Below are positions 1 to 9,720 of a stretch of 64,000 nt of DNA, piece by piece. Both the position numbers and the translations under genes were made by a program. The notes below the pieces were generated by a model. It was given only the letters and a program-made list of their open reading frames with translations. It made no database searches and was not told where the DNA came from. Location: the NCBI GenBank assembly GCA_963699495.1, contig CAVOUB010000003.1, forward strand, positions 124,001-188,000. Reading direction: 5' to 3'. The stretch comes from JAIBJN01 sp963699495 (GTDB lineage: Bacteria; Actinomycetota; Thermoleophilia; Gaiellales; Gaiellaceae). The stretch's first letter is position 1. Each line of letters starts with the position of its first letter.

Positions 1-3000
1 CGCCCGAGCCCGCTGAGGACCTGCGAGCCTCGCTCGGCCTGCAGGGCGTCGTCGACGTCGACCCACTCACCGGCACGCCCCGCGTGGTCGCCCGGCTCGA
101 CGGCTTCCTCACGGAGCCGTCCGCCGGAGATGCGGTCGACGTCGTCCTGGGCTACGTGCGCGCCAACGAGGCGGTCTTCAAGCTCGACGACGACGACCTC
201 GCCGGGCTGCGGCTCGTGCGCGACGAGACCGACGCGTTCGGCGTCCGTCACCTTCTCTGGGCGCAGGAGGCCGGCGGCGTCCCGGCCTTTGCGAACGACC
301 TGCGTGCGAGCGTGACCGCGGACGGGCGGATCGTGAACGTCATGGGCTCGCCCGTGCCGGACCTTACTCTGCCCGCCCAGGCGGTCTCGGTCGACGCAAG
401 CCGGGCTGTCTCGGTCGCGCTCCGCGCCGGCGGGCACCCGGCGGCCGGGTCGCCCCGTCCGCTCGCGGCAGCTCGCGGCGCGGCGAGGGCGACGCGTTTC
501 GCCGGGGGCCACAGCGCCGCGCTCGTCCTCGTCGACACGGGCCGAGGCGTGCGCCTCGCGTGGCGCGTGACGGCGGCTGCCGACTCCGACGAGGTCTACA
601 CGTCCCTCGTCGACGCCGGAACGGGTCGCGTGCTGCGGAGTGACAACAAGGTCGAGGACGTCACCGGCCTGGCGTGGGACTACTACCCGGGCGCCGCCTC
701 GGGGGGGACGCAGACGTCGCGCGACTTCACCGGGCCGGGCTGGCTCACGTCGACCACGACGCTGACCGGGCCGAACGCGCACGTCTTCTCGGACTGGAAC
801 GACAACGACGCCCCCGATGCATCCGGGGGTGGAGGCGTGGGCGGGAACGAGGAGACGAACCCCACGCTCCCCTGGAGCTTCAACGACTACACGCATGCGG
901 CCGGGCTCTGCGCGCCGGCCTACACGAGCTCGTGCTCGTGGGACAGCACCACGAACGGGCCCTTCCCGATGCCGCCAGGCTGGTACAACAACCGCCGCCA
1001 GAACGCCGTCCAGGTCTTCTACTTCGTGAACCGCTTCCACGACCACCTGCAGGACGACCCGGACATCGCCTGGACGACGCAGAACTTCGAGGACGTCGAC
1101 AAGGTGGTCGCCCACGCCGGCGACGGGGCGGACACCGGGGTCTCCGGCCAGTTCCTCGACGTGCACATGCCGGACGTCGTCCACGTGAACAACGCCAACA
1201 TGTTCACGCCACCGGACGGGCATTCCCCGGTCATGCAGATGTACCTGTTCACCTCCTTCACGGGGAACATCAACACCGACCCGACGCCCGACGTGAACGG
1301 GGGCGACGACGCGAGCGGTCGTCTACCACGAGTACACGCACGGGCTCTCCAACCGCCTGATCACCTACGCGGACGGCTGGGGCGCCCTCGACTCCTTCCA
1401 GTCCGGCGCCATGGGCGAGGGCTGGAGCGACTGGTACGCGATGGACTTCCTGGTCGGCGCGGGCTTCGCACCGAACACCGGCGCGGTCGGTGACGTCAAG
1501 CTCGACCGCTATGTCGGGAACAACCGGCCGTCGATGCGCACCGAAGGGCTCGACTGCCCGCTCGCGGCTGCGACCGCGGCCTGCCCCGGCGGCGACGACA
1601 CCGGGTCGCAGGGCGGCTACACCTTCGGCGACATGGGCCACGTCAGCTCCGGCGGCGCCGAGGTGCACGCGGACGGCGAGATCTGGGCGCAGACGCTCTG
1701 GGACCTCCGGCAGTCAGCCGTCGGAGTCGGGGACACGCGCTTCCTCGTCACCGAGGGCATGCGGCTGTCGCCGGCGAACCCGTCGTTCCTCGACATGCGC
1801 AACGCGATCCTGCAGGCCAACGAGGTCGGAGTCCTGGGACGGCCGCGCCGACCACGAGACAACGATCTGGCAAGTCTTCGCCGCCCGCGGCATGGGCTAC
1901 TTCGCCGCGACGGAGGACGCCGACGACGCGGTGCCGATCGAGAGCTTCGCGCTTCCCCCGGACCCGGCGGACGGCGTCGGCTCGCTGGCCGGGACGGTGA
2001 CGGACATCGACACGGGCAAGCCGCTCGCCGGCGTCCACGTCCAGTTCGCGGGCCTCCAGCTCGTCGACACGACCGATGCCCTCGGCCAGTACTCGATCGC
2101 GAACGTCCCGGTCGGGACGTATCCGCAGGTCGTCGCGTCGAAGGCGGGATTCGATCGCGACGTGGGGGCGGACGTCGACGTGGTCGCCGACACGCAGGGC
2201 TCGGCCGACTTCAGCCTCCGACGGGACTGGGCGGCCTACGACGGAGGGGCGCGGATCCACGCCTTCACCGGCCCGAACTTCACCTCCTACGGCTGCGGGC
2301 CGGCGCACGCCATCGACCAGTCGGTCGCGACGGGCTGGTCGACCGTGAAGCCCAACCTCTCGCCGGCGGGCGCCCGCTCCATCACCGTGAAGCTTCCCTC
2401 CTACGTCGACGTGAGCTCCTTCGCCGTCGACCCCGGCGCGGTCTGCGGCGATGCGGACACGGCCTCGGCGCAGGGCTACAAGATCGAGACGTCGAAGACG
2501 GCGGCGAGCGGCTCCTGGACGGTGGTGAAGACCGGGACGTTCACGCTCGGCCAGGCCCACCAGCTGAACGCGGTGGCGATCACGCTCCGCAAGGCCGTCC
2601 GCTACGTGCGCTTCACGATCACGTCCAACCACGGTGACGCGCAGTACATGGACCTCGCCGAGCTCGTCGTCTACGGGGCGGCGACGCCCACGTGCATGGG
2701 CCTCCCGGCGACGAAGATCGGGACGGACCTGCCGAACGTGATCAACGGCGGCTCCGGCGCGGACGTCATCGTCGGCCTCGGCGGGAACGACAAGATCGAC
2801 GGCAAGGGCGGCAAGGACGTCATCTGCGGCGGCGTGGGCAACGACTCGCTCACCGGCGGCGGGGGCATCGACAAGTTCGACGGCGGGGACGGGAACGACG
2901 CCCTCTTCTCGCGCGACGGCGCGAAGGAGACGGTCGTCAAGGGCGGCGCCGGCACCGACCGGGCGCGCAAGGACAAGGCGGACAAGACGACCGCCGTCGA

Positions 3001-3013
3001 GCGCCTCTTCTAG
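1..3013 (+). pseudogene. Secreted M36 (fungalysin-type) zinc metalloprotease, 5'-partial, two frameshifts
   Basis: The reading frame is open at the window edge, so the gene starts upstream. The order is: a propeptide-like (FTP/PepSY-type) region to about base 640, then an M36 catalytic domain with the zinc motif HEYTHG at 1327-1344. A carboxypeptidase-regulatory-like beta domain follows (GSLAGTVTDIDTGKPLAGV, near 1978), then an F5/8 type C (discoidin-like) domain (about 2245-2680). The tail holds RTX-like GGxGND repeats (about 2750-2960). Family knowledge says such enzymes are secreted and activated by propeptide removal. The coding frame shifts +1 near 1317, just before the zinc motif, and +1 near 1834. 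Removing one base at each site restores a continuous domain sequence. I read these as assembly errors or a recent pseudogene, because the flanking domains are intact. Confidence 0.8.
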
Positions 3014-3057
3014 CCGCTCTCCACAGCTCCTGGGGACGAACCAGTGTCCCCTTCGCC

Positions 3058-3084
3058 CACGTCCGGGGTCAGACCCCGGACGTG
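3058..3084. terminator. Inverted repeat between convergent genes
   Basis: Two perfect 11-bp arms (CACGTCCGGGG at 3058-3068 and its complement at 3074-3084) flank a 5-nt loop. They lie between the protease end (+) and the diguanylate cyclase end (-). There is no clear T-run, so a bidirectional terminator is inferred from position. The core GGGGTCAGACCCC recurs at 22429-22441. Confidence 0.55.
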
Positions 3085-3118
3085 TCCGGAGTGGACATGC
3101 CCGGGAACCTCTGCTCCC

Positions 3119-3910
3119 CTACGCGGCCCGGGCGGTCTTGTCCGAGTAGAGGCGCTGGTCGGCGACCTCCAGGAGCTGGTGCGCCAGTGAGCATTCCTCC
3201 GGGAGGTGGGCGGCGCCCGCGCTGACGGAGAGGCCTTCGGGGAGCCTGTCGCGGAGCCGGGCGACGACCGCGTCCACGTCCGCCGGGCCCGCTGCGAGGA
3301 GGAGAGCGGCGAACTCGTCGCCGCCGACTCGGCCCGCCGCGTCCGTCTCACGCAGTGTCCCGGCGAGCGCCGTCGCGAAGGCCCGTAGGAGCCTGTCGCC
3401 CTCCTGGTGTCCCTTGTGGTCGTTCGTCTCCTTGAAGTGGTCGAGGTCGAAGAGGACGAGGGCGACCCGGCCGCGGTAACGGCGTGCCCGCGCCGTTTCG
3501 GCCGAGAGCTGCGCGTGGAAGGCGCGGTGGTTCAGGAGCCCGGTGAGCGGGTCGCGGCGGGCGCAGTCGGCCAGCTCCGCCGTCACGCGCCCGACGTAGC
3601 CGACGAGGCACCGGTCGACCTCCGCCCGCGCCTCGGTCTCCCCGTGCCGCTCGAGCACCCGACCGAGCATGAGCAACTCGGACGCAACCTCCTCCGGGCC
3701 GAGGCCCAGGCTCTCGCGCTCCCGCGCGAAGTCGGCCGCCAGCTCCACCGCGTCGTCCGCTTCTCCGAGCGCTGCGATGAAGGAGGGAAGGGAGCCCAGC
3801 TGGCCCAGCCTGCCGAGCCGCTCCAGCGAGGGCACGGCACCGGAGGCGAGCGCCTCGTCGACGCACTCCACGGCCAGGTCCCACGCCGACAGCCTCACGA
3901 CCCCGTGCAC
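3119..3910 (-). CDS. Diguanylate cyclase (GGDEF domain)
   Basis: This is a 263-residue soluble protein. An N-terminal helical region of about 110 residues of unknown role precedes a complete GGDEF domain (RDPLTGLLNHRAF at about 119, DLDHFK, then GGDEF at 196-200). The GGDEF signature is intact, so it should condense two GTP into c-di-GMP. An RETD motif five residues before GGDEF matches the RxxD inhibitory site used for product feedback. I start it at the GTG at 3910. The frame stays open to 4075, but that would run over the promoter and leader of the divergent rpsB. No membrane segment is seen. The N-terminal part may be a sensory or dimerisation region. Confidence 0.85.
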   Translation of the reverse strand: MHGVVRLSAWDLAVECVDEALASGAVPSLERLGRLGQLGSLPSFIAALGEADDAVELAADFARERESLGLGPEEVASELLMLGRVLERHGETEARAEVDRCLVGYVGRVTAELADCARRDPLTGLLNHRAFHAQLSAETARARRYRGRVALVLFDLDHFKETNDHKGHQEGDRLLRAFATALAGTLRETDAAGRVGGDEFAALLLAAGPADVDAVVARLRDRLPEGLSVSAGAAHLPEECSLAHQLLEVADQRLYSDKTARAA

Positions 3911-3937
3911 GCGTCCCAGAGTACGGAGGGCGTCGGC

Positions 3938-3943
3938 TAGAAT
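3938..3943 (+). promoter_or_regulatory. -10 box for the rpsB operon
   Basis: A TAGAAT hexamer lies about 115 nt before the rpsB GTG, in the gap to the divergent diguanylate cyclase. No good -35 is visible. The GC-rich leader between them could fold and might carry S2-type autoregulation, but no known motif is recognised. Confidence 0.45.
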
Positions 3944-4058
3944 GCCTGGAGTTTCTGCACCCGACCCGGCGGAAGCACGCGGGTGGCGGTGCCGGGCACT
4001 CTGCTCGGTTCCACCCGTTGCCGCCGGCCCCAGACCAAGGAACCGAGGAGGAAATTCA

Positions 4059-4920
4059 GTGTCCGTCGTCTCCATGCGAGAGCTGCTGGAGGCCGGAGTT
4101 CACTTCGGCCACCAGACCCGCCGCTGGAATCCAAAGATGCGCCGCTTCATCTTCACGGAGCGGGGCGGCATCTACATCATCGACCTGCAGCAGACCCTCG
4201 ACTTGACCGAGCAGGCTGCGGCCTACGCGCGCAACGTGTCCGAGCGCGGAGGCTCGATCCTGTTCGTGGGCACCAAGAAGCAATCCCAGGACTCGATCGC
4301 CGAGGAGGCTGCGCGCGTCGGCATGCCGTTCGTGAACCACCGCTGGCTCGGCGGCCTGCTCACCAACTGGCGGACCATCTCGGAGCGCATTGCGCGCCTG
4401 CACGAGCTGCGGCGCCTCCGCGACGAGGGCCAGCTCGAGCTTCTGCCCTCGAAGGAGCGCATCTCGATGATGAACGAGCTCGAGAAGCTCGAGGTCAACC
4501 TGGGCGGCGTCGCCGACATGAAGTCGGTCCCGGACGCCGTCTTCGTCGTCGACCTCCGCAAGGAGCAGCTGGCGGTGCGCGAGGCGCGACGCCTCGGGCT
4601 GCCGGTCATCGCTCTGGTCGACACGAACTGCGATCCGGACGACGCCGACTACGTCATCCCGGGGAACGACGACGCCATCCGCTCCTGCAGCCTCATCGTG
4701 CGCGTGATCGCGAACGCGATCGAGGCCGGCAAGTCGAAGGTCACACCCGAGGAGATGGCCGCGCAGCCCGAGCAGCCCGAGCACCGAGCCCGAGCCGGAG
4801 CCGGAGGCACCGCCCGCCGCCGCGGAGGGCCAGCTAGAGCCTGAGGCTGCGGCCGTCGCCGTGGCGGAGGCGCCCGCACCCGAAGAGGCTCCCGACGCGA
4901 GTGGGGAGGAGGGCCGGTGA
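4059..4920 (+). CDS. rpsB: 30S ribosomal protein S2 (frameshift in the C-terminal tail)
   Basis: S2 is a small-subunit protein at the platform/head junction. Family signatures are MRELLEAGVHFGHQ and RRWNPKM at the N-terminus, LFVGTKKQ, and NHRWLGGLLTNW. The start is GTG 4059, seven nt after GAGGAGG at 4045-4051. The conserved body ends near 4770. The literal frame then runs to a stop at 4844 with an atypical Arg-rich end. Shifting by one base near 4782 gives a Pro/Glu/Ala-rich acidic tail ending in TGA at 4918-4920, which overlaps the tsf start. That acidic tail is the more likely native end. It is the first gene of the translation and lipid operon. Confidence 0.93.
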
Positions 4921-5723
4921 GCACCACAGCGATCCCTGCAGCGCTCGTCAAGGAGCTCCGCGACCTCACCGGCGCCGGGATGATGGACTGCAAGCGCGCG
5001 CTCGTCGAGTCCGGCGGCGACCTCGAGGCCGCCAGGCAGTCGCTGCGCGAGAAGGGCCTCGCCGAGGCGGGCAAGCGCGCCGGGCGAGAGACGACCGAAG
5101 GCAAGGTCGTCTCGCGCGTGCACGACGCGAAGGGCGCGATCGTGGCCGTCGGCTGCGAGACCGAGCCCGTGTCGGGGAACGAGGAGTTCCTCGACTTCGC
5201 GCAGCACGTGCTCGACGTCGTCTGGCTGGAAGGACCTGACGCCGCCGAAGCGCTCGAAGACGAGCGGGTCGAGCTCGTCGCGAAGCTGGGCGAAAACATC
5301 GTCGTCGTCGGAGCCACGCGGTTCGAGGCCACGGGGGAGGGCGAGGTCGTCGCCGACTACATTCACCCGCCCGCGCAGAAGATCGGCGTCCTCGTCCACG
5401 CGAAGGCGACGCCCGAGCTCGCGCGCATGGTCGCGATGCACATCGCCGCGGCGAAGCCCGTGTACCTCACCCGGGAAGAGGTCCCCGAGACCGAGGTCGC
5501 CGGCGAGCGCGCCATCTACGAGAAGCTCCCCGAGGTCGAGTCGAAGCCCGAGGAGGTCCGTGGGAAGATCGTCGAGGGCATGCTCGCCAAGCGGTTCTTC
5601 GCGCAGAGCGTCCTGCTCGACCAGGCCTGGGTACACGACCCGAACCTGACGGTCGGCCAGGCGCTCGCCGAGCGCGATGCCGACGTGAAGGCGTTCGTGC
5701 GCTATAACGTCGGCTCCGAGTGA
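4917..5723 (+). CDS. tsf: Elongation factor Ts
   Basis: This is the nucleotide-exchange factor that recycles EF-Tu-GDP in the cytosol. The product has 268 residues. The N-terminal UBA-like segment (LVKELRDLTGAGMMDCKRAL) is the family hallmark, and the dimerisation core follows, with EDERVELVAKLGENI mid-protein. The start GTG overlaps the inferred rpsB stop. The stop overlaps the pyrH GTG, so translation is coupled. The rpsB-tsf-pyrH-frr order is the classic bacterial one. Confidence 0.97.
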   Translation: MSTTAIPAALVKELRDLTGAGMMDCKRALVESGGDLEAARQSLREKGLAEAGKRAGRETTEGKVVSRVHDAKGAIVAVGCETEPVSGNEEFLDFAQHVLDVVWLEGPDAAEALEDERVELVAKLGENIVVVGATRFEATGEGEVVADYIHPPAQKIGVLVHAKATPELARMVAMHIAAAKPVYLTREEVPETEVAGERAIYEKLPEVESKPEEVRGKIVEGMLAKRFFAQSVLLDQAWVHDPNLTVGQALAERDADVKAFVRYNVGSE

Positions 5724-6496
5724 GCGCGCCTTCGGAGAGTGAAGTAGCCGGGAGGCCGGCGCCGGACGGCGCGGCCTTCCGGCGCGTTCTCCTCAAGCTC
5801 TCGGGCGAGGCGCTCCTGGGCGACCAGCCCTACGGCATGAGCCCGGAGAAGGTCGACTCGCTTGCCGCCGAGGTGAAGCGCGTGAGCGACCTCGGCGTCG
5901 AGACCGGCATCGTCATCGGCGCCGGGAACATCTACCGCGGCATGAAGGCGACGGCCGAGGGCATGGACCGGGCCACGGCCGACTACGCAGGCATGCTCGC
6001 CACCGTGCTCAACTGTCTGACGGTGCAGGACGCGCTCGAGCGGATGGGGGCGCACACCCGCGTCCTCTCGGCGATCACGGTCAGCGAGGTCGCCGAGCCC
6101 TACATCCGCCGCCGGGCGATCCGCCACCTGGAGAAGGGCCGCGTGGTCATCTTCGCCGCGGGCACCGGGAACCCGTTCTTCACGACCGACACCGCGGCGG
6201 CCCTGAGGGCGCTGGAGATCGGTGCCGACGCCATGCTCATGGGCAAGAACGGCGTGGACGGCGTCTACGACGGTGACCCCGCGGTCGACCCGAACGCGAG
6301 CTTCCTCCCCGAGCTGACCCACCTCGAGGCGATCGAGCGCGGCCTCAAGGTGATGGACACGACCGCGCTCACGCTGTGCATGGACAACGGGCTGCCGATC
6401 TACGTCTTCGGCCTCGACGAGCCTGGCACGATCGAACGCGTCGTCGTAGGCGAGCGCATCGGCACGATCATCTCGACGCCCCGGAGGGATGCATGA
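5720..6496 (+). CDS. pyrH: UMP kinase
   Basis: This hexameric amino-acid-kinase-fold enzyme phosphorylates UMP to UDP in pyrimidine nucleotide synthesis. Its 258 residues carry LLKLSGEALLG near residue 25, the GAGNIYRG loop, and GTGNPFFTTDTAAALRA for nucleotide binding. DGVYDGDPAVDP is typical of PyrH. The GTG start overlaps the tsf stop and the TGA overlaps the frr ATG (ATGA), giving tight coupling. An N-terminal extension of about 20 residues is slightly longer than usual. Confidence 0.97.
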   Translation: MSAPSESEVAGRPAPDGAAFRRVLLKLSGEALLGDQPYGMSPEKVDSLAAEVKRVSDLGVETGIVIGAGNIYRGMKATAEGMDRATADYAGMLATVLNCLTVQDALERMGAHTRVLSAITVSEVAEPYIRRRAIRHLEKGRVVIFAAGTGNPFFTTDTAAALRALEIGADAMLMGKNGVDGVYDGDPAVDPNASFLPELTHLEAIERGLKVMDTTALTLCMDNGLPIYVFGLDEPGTIERVVVGERIGTIISTPRRDA

Positions 6497-7050
6497 TCGA
6501 AGACCTGCTGGACGACGCGAAGCGTCGCATGGACAAGTCGGTCGAGGCGACCGCGCACGAGTTCAACACCATCCGGACCGGTCGTGCCTCGGCGGCCCTC
6601 CTCGACCGCGTGCGGGTCGACTACTACGGCCAGGAGACGCCTCTCAACCAGCTCTCCACCATCAACGTGCCCGAACCGAGGCTGCTCACGATCCAGCCCT
6701 ACGACCCGAGCTCGATCAAGACGATCGAGCGGGCGCTCCAGGAATCGGAGCTCGGCCTGACGCCCTCGAACGACGGCAAGGTCATTCGCCTGCCGATCCC
6801 GCAGTTGACCGAGGAGCGTCGCAAGGAGCTCGTCAAGGTCGTCCGCCACCTCGCCGAGGAGGGGAGGGTCGCCGTCCGCAACGTCCGCCGCGACTGCATG
6901 CACCACTTGAAGGAGCTCGTCAAGGACGGAGACGTCGGCGACGACGAGGAGCGCCGGGCCGAGGAGCGTGCCCAGAAGCTCACCGACGAGCACATCGCGA
7001 AGATCGACGAGGTCCTCAAGCGCAAAGAAGAGGAGATCATGGAGGTCTGA
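6493..7050 (+). CDS. frr: Ribosome recycling factor
   Basis: RRF splits post-termination ribosomes together with EF-G. The 185-residue length is normal. Motifs include HEFNTIRTGRAS, YYGQETPLNQL, and the closing helix RAEERAQKLTDEHIAKID. The start ATG 6493 overlaps the pyrH stop. Confidence 0.97.
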   Translation: MIEDLLDDAKRRMDKSVEATAHEFNTIRTGRASAALLDRVRVDYYGQETPLNQLSTINVPEPRLLTIQPYDPSSIKTIERALQESELGLTPSNDGKVIRLPIPQLTEERRKELVKVVRHLAEEGRVAVRNVRRDCMHHLKELVKDGDVGDDEERRAEERAQKLTDEHIAKIDEVLKRKEEEIMEV

Positions 7051-7075
7051 GGCCTCCGGCCCCAGGCTCAGAGAC

Positions 7076-7825
7076 GTGAACCTCCTGACGAGACTGCGGA
7101 CGCTTCGGGGCCTCAAGCCCGCCGGCGAGCGCGAGCTCCCTGATGCGGCCCGCTCCGTGGCGATCATCATGGACGGGAACGGCCGCTGGGCCAGGCGGCG
7201 CCGGCTGCCCGTGGCCGCCGGGCACCGGGCCGGGACCCGGGCGCTTCGGCGCACGGTCGAGGCCGCCATCGACCTCGGCGTCGAGTCGCTCTGCGTCTAC
7301 GCGTTCTCCACCGAGAACTGGTCGCGCCCCTCCGACGAGGTGGACGCGCTCATGGAGATCTTCGTCGAGACGATCGAGCGCGAGCTCCCTGATCTCGCGC
7401 GAGAGGGCGTCCGGACGCGCTTCATCGGCCGCCGTGACCGCGCCAATCCGACTCTCCGGGCCAAGATCGAGCGCCTCGAGGCGGGCACGGCGACGAACGA
7501 GCGGCTCCAGCTCTGGGTCGCCTTCGACTACGGCGGGCGCGCGGAGATCGTCGAAGCGGCGCGGCGGCTGGTCGAGGAGGGAGTCGACCCGCGCGACATC
7601 GACGAGAACGCGATCGCGGCGCGGCTCTACGCCCCGGAGATGCCCGAGCCCGACCTCCTCATCCGCACGTCCGGGGAGCTGCGCATCTCCAACTTCCTCC
7701 TCTGGCAGCTCGCGTACACCGAGCTTGTCTTCGTCGAAACCCTCTGGCCCGATTTCGGAGAGCGCCAGCTCCGGGAGGCGCTCGCCCAGTATGCGAGCCG
7801 CCGCCGGCGCTTCGGCGGACGGTGA
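7076..7825 (+). CDS. uppS: Undecaprenyl diphosphate synthase (cis-prenyltransferase)
   Basis: This enzyme extends farnesyl diphosphate with isopentenyl units to make the C55 lipid carrier for peptidoglycan. The product has 249 residues. IIMDGNGRWARRR holds the catalytic Asp, then YAFSTENWSRP and the C-terminal RTSGELRISNFLLWQ signature. The start is GTG 7076, because upstream in-frame sequence is low-complexity and overlaps frr. It overlaps cdsA by four bases. dxr, ispG and uppS in one cluster link isoprenoid supply to its use in the envelope. Confidence 0.95.
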   Translation: MNLLTRLRTLRGLKPAGERELPDAARSVAIIMDGNGRWARRRRLPVAAGHRAGTRALRRTVEAAIDLGVESLCVYAFSTENWSRPSDEVDALMEIFVETIERELPDLAREGVRTRFIGRRDRANPTLRAKIERLEAGTATNERLQLWVAFDYGGRAEIVEAARRLVEEGVDPRDIDENAIAARLYAPEMPEPDLLIRTSGELRISNFLLWQLAYTELVFVETLWPDFGERQLREALAQYASRRRRFGGR

Positions 7826-8622
7826 GCCCGTTGCTCAGCCGGATCGCCGTCATCGCGGCGGGTCTTCCGCTCGTGCTCTTCGCGGCGTACTACGGAAGCT
7901 GGGCGCTGTTTGCCCTCGCCGCGCCGGCTGCTCTGCTCGCGCTGCACGAGCTGTACCAGATGGCCCGGGCGCTTCGCCCGCTCGTCCTGGCCGGCTACGG
8001 CGGGGCGCTCGCCGCCGTGCTCGGGGCCTCCCTGGGCGGGCCCGAGTGGATGCTGGGCGGCTTCATGCTCTCGCTGCTCCTCGCCTTCGTCTTCGCCGCC
8101 GTCTCGGAGACGCGGCAGTCGACGACCGTCGCGGTGGCGGCGACGGTGCTCGGCGCCGCGTGGATCGGCCTCGGGCTCGGCTTCCTCATCCTCCTGCGCG
8201 ACCTGGAGCCGGACGGGCGGCTCCTCCTGATCACGGTGCTCGTGACCGTGTTCGTGGCCGACACGTTCGCGTACGTCGGAGGCCGCCTCGCCGGCCGGCA
8301 CAAGATGGCGCCCGGCATCTCGCCGGGGAAGACGTGGGAGGGCTTCCTCGCCGGAATCGTCGGCGGGGTCCTCACGACCTACCTGGCGCTGAACCACGAG
8401 CCGATCGGGATCGACGGCTGGGAGGCGTTCTTCCTCGGAGGCGTGATCGTCCTCGCGTCGGTCGCGGGCGACCTCTTCGAGTCGATGGTGAAGCGGGACC
8501 TCGGCGTGAAGGACTCGGGCCGCATCCTCCTGGGCCACGGCGGCGTCCTCGACCGTGTCGACTCGATCGTCTTCGCCGTCCCGGCCGCGTACTTCGCCGT
8601 CCTCGCCCTGACGCAGGGCTAA
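7822..8622 (+). CDS. cdsA: Phosphatidate cytidylyltransferase
   Basis: CdsA makes CDP-diacylglycerol from phosphatidate and CTP, the branch point for phospholipids. The 266-residue protein is highly hydrophobic, with about 6-8 membrane spans. Its C-terminal signature VKRDLGVKDSG, then HGGVLDRVDS, is diagnostic, and SPGKTWEGFLAG is also conserved. Its product feeds the CDP-alcohol phosphatidyltransferase at 22597. The GTG start overlaps the uppS TGA. Confidence 0.95.
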   Translation: MSPLLSRIAVIAAGLPLVLFAAYYGSWALFALAAPAALLALHELYQMARALRPLVLAGYGGALAAVLGASLGGPEWMLGGFMLSLLLAFVFAAVSETRQSTTVAVAATVLGAAWIGLGLGFLILLRDLEPDGRLLLITVLVTVFVADTFAYVGGRLAGRHKMAPGISPGKTWEGFLAGIVGGVLTTYLALNHEPIGIDGWEAFFLGGVIVLASVAGDLFESMVKRDLGVKDSGRILLGHGGVLDRVDSIVFAVPAAYFAVLALTQG

Positions 8623-8635
8623 CGGATGCCGTCTC

Positions 8636-8641
8636 TACACT
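8636..8641 (+). promoter_or_regulatory. -10 box for dxr, leaderless arrangement
   Basis: TACACT ends seven bases before the dxr ATG, and no Shine-Dalgarno sequence is present. This predicts an internal promoter giving a leaderless dxr transcript within the larger operon. Confidence 0.45.
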
Positions 8642-8648
8642 GGCCGGG

Positions 8649-9716
8649 ATGAAGCGCATCGCCCTCCTCGGCGCCACGGGCTCGATCGGGCGCCAGGCGC
8701 TCGAGATCGTGGCCGGTCATCCCGAGCTGGAGCTGGTCGCGGCAGCTTCCGGCTCGACCCCGATCGACGGGCTCGCGCCGCTGACGCAGGTCGGGGGCGA
8801 TGCGACCGAGCTCCTCGACCGGGCCGAGCCGGACGTCGTCCTCAACGCCGTCGTCGGCTTCGCCGGCCTGCCGGCCACCCTGTGGGCGCTCGAGCGGGGC
8901 GTCGACCTGGCCCTGGCGAACAAGGAGAGCCTCGTGGCCGGGGGCGACCTGGCGGTCTCCGCCTGGAAGCGGGGTGGAGGGCGGCTCCTTCCCGTCGACT
9001 CCGAGCATTCCGCCGCCTTCCAGCTCCTCGACGGGCAGCCGTCGGACACGGTGGACTCGCTCGTCCTCACGGCTTCAGGCGGCCCGTTCCGGGGCCGCAG
9101 CCGGGCGGACCTCGCCGAGGTCACGGCGCTCGAGGCGCTTGCACATCCGACCTGGAGGATGGGCCCGAAGATCACGGTCGACTCGGCCACGTTGATGAAC
9201 AAGGGCCTGGAGCTGATCGAGGCGCATTTCCTGTTCGACCTCCCCTACGAGCGGATCGAGGTCGTCGTCCACCCGACGTCGGTCGTCCATGCGCTCGTGC
9301 GCTTCCGGGACGGCGCTTCCCTGGCGCACCTGGGCTACCCGGACATGCGCGTCCCCATCTCCTACGCGTTGACCTATCCGGAGCGCGCGGAGACCCCGAT
9401 CGAGCCGCTCGACCTGGCCGCGGGCATGATCCTGGAGTTTCGCGCCCCGGACCTGGACGCGTTCCCGTGCCTCGCGCTCGCGCGCGCCGCAGGCGAGGCC
9501 GGCGACACCGCGCCGTGCGCGCTCAACGCCGCGAACGAAGTCGCCGTTGCCGCGTTCCTGGACGGCGAGCTGCCGTTCCTCGGGATCGCCGACGTCGTCG
9601 AGCGGACGCTCGCGCAGATCGACTGCCCCCCGGCGCGAGACCTCGCGGAGCTGACCGCGATGGACGCCGAGGCTCGGCGCATTGCGTCGGCGCTCACGCG
9701 CGAGCTGGTTCACTAG
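8649..9716 (+). CDS. dxr: 1-deoxy-D-xylulose 5-phosphate reductoisomerase
   Basis: Dxr is the committed MEP-pathway step, NADPH-dependent conversion of DXP to MEP. At 355 residues it is shorter than the usual 380-400. Motifs include the dinucleotide loop LLGATGSIGRQ, LANKESLVAGG, PVDSEHSAAFQ and the metal/substrate region KITVDSATLMNKGLE. The shortness seems to come from a compact segment after the NADPH domain, not from truncation. Start at ATG 8649. ispG of the same pathway follows after rseP. Confidence 0.95.
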   Translation: MKRIALLGATGSIGRQALEIVAGHPELELVAAASGSTPIDGLAPLTQVGGDATELLDRAEPDVVLNAVVGFAGLPATLWALERGVDLALANKESLVAGGDLAVSAWKRGGGRLLPVDSEHSAAFQLLDGQPSDTVDSLVLTASGGPFRGRSRADLAEVTALEALAHPTWRMGPKITVDSATLMNKGLELIEAHFLFDLPYERIEVVVHPTSVVHALVRFRDGASLAHLGYPDMRVPISYALTYPERAETPIEPLDLAAGMILEFRAPDLDAFPCLALARAAGEAGDTAPCALNAANEVAVAAFLDGELPFLGIADVVERTLAQIDCPPARDLAELTAMDAEARRIASALTRELVH

Positions 9717-9720
9717 GTCT

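Noticed and set aside
4056..5636. 526-residue - strand frame over rpsB and tsf
   Set aside because: It is antisense to two conserved essential genes, with low-complexity acidic sequence and no family match.
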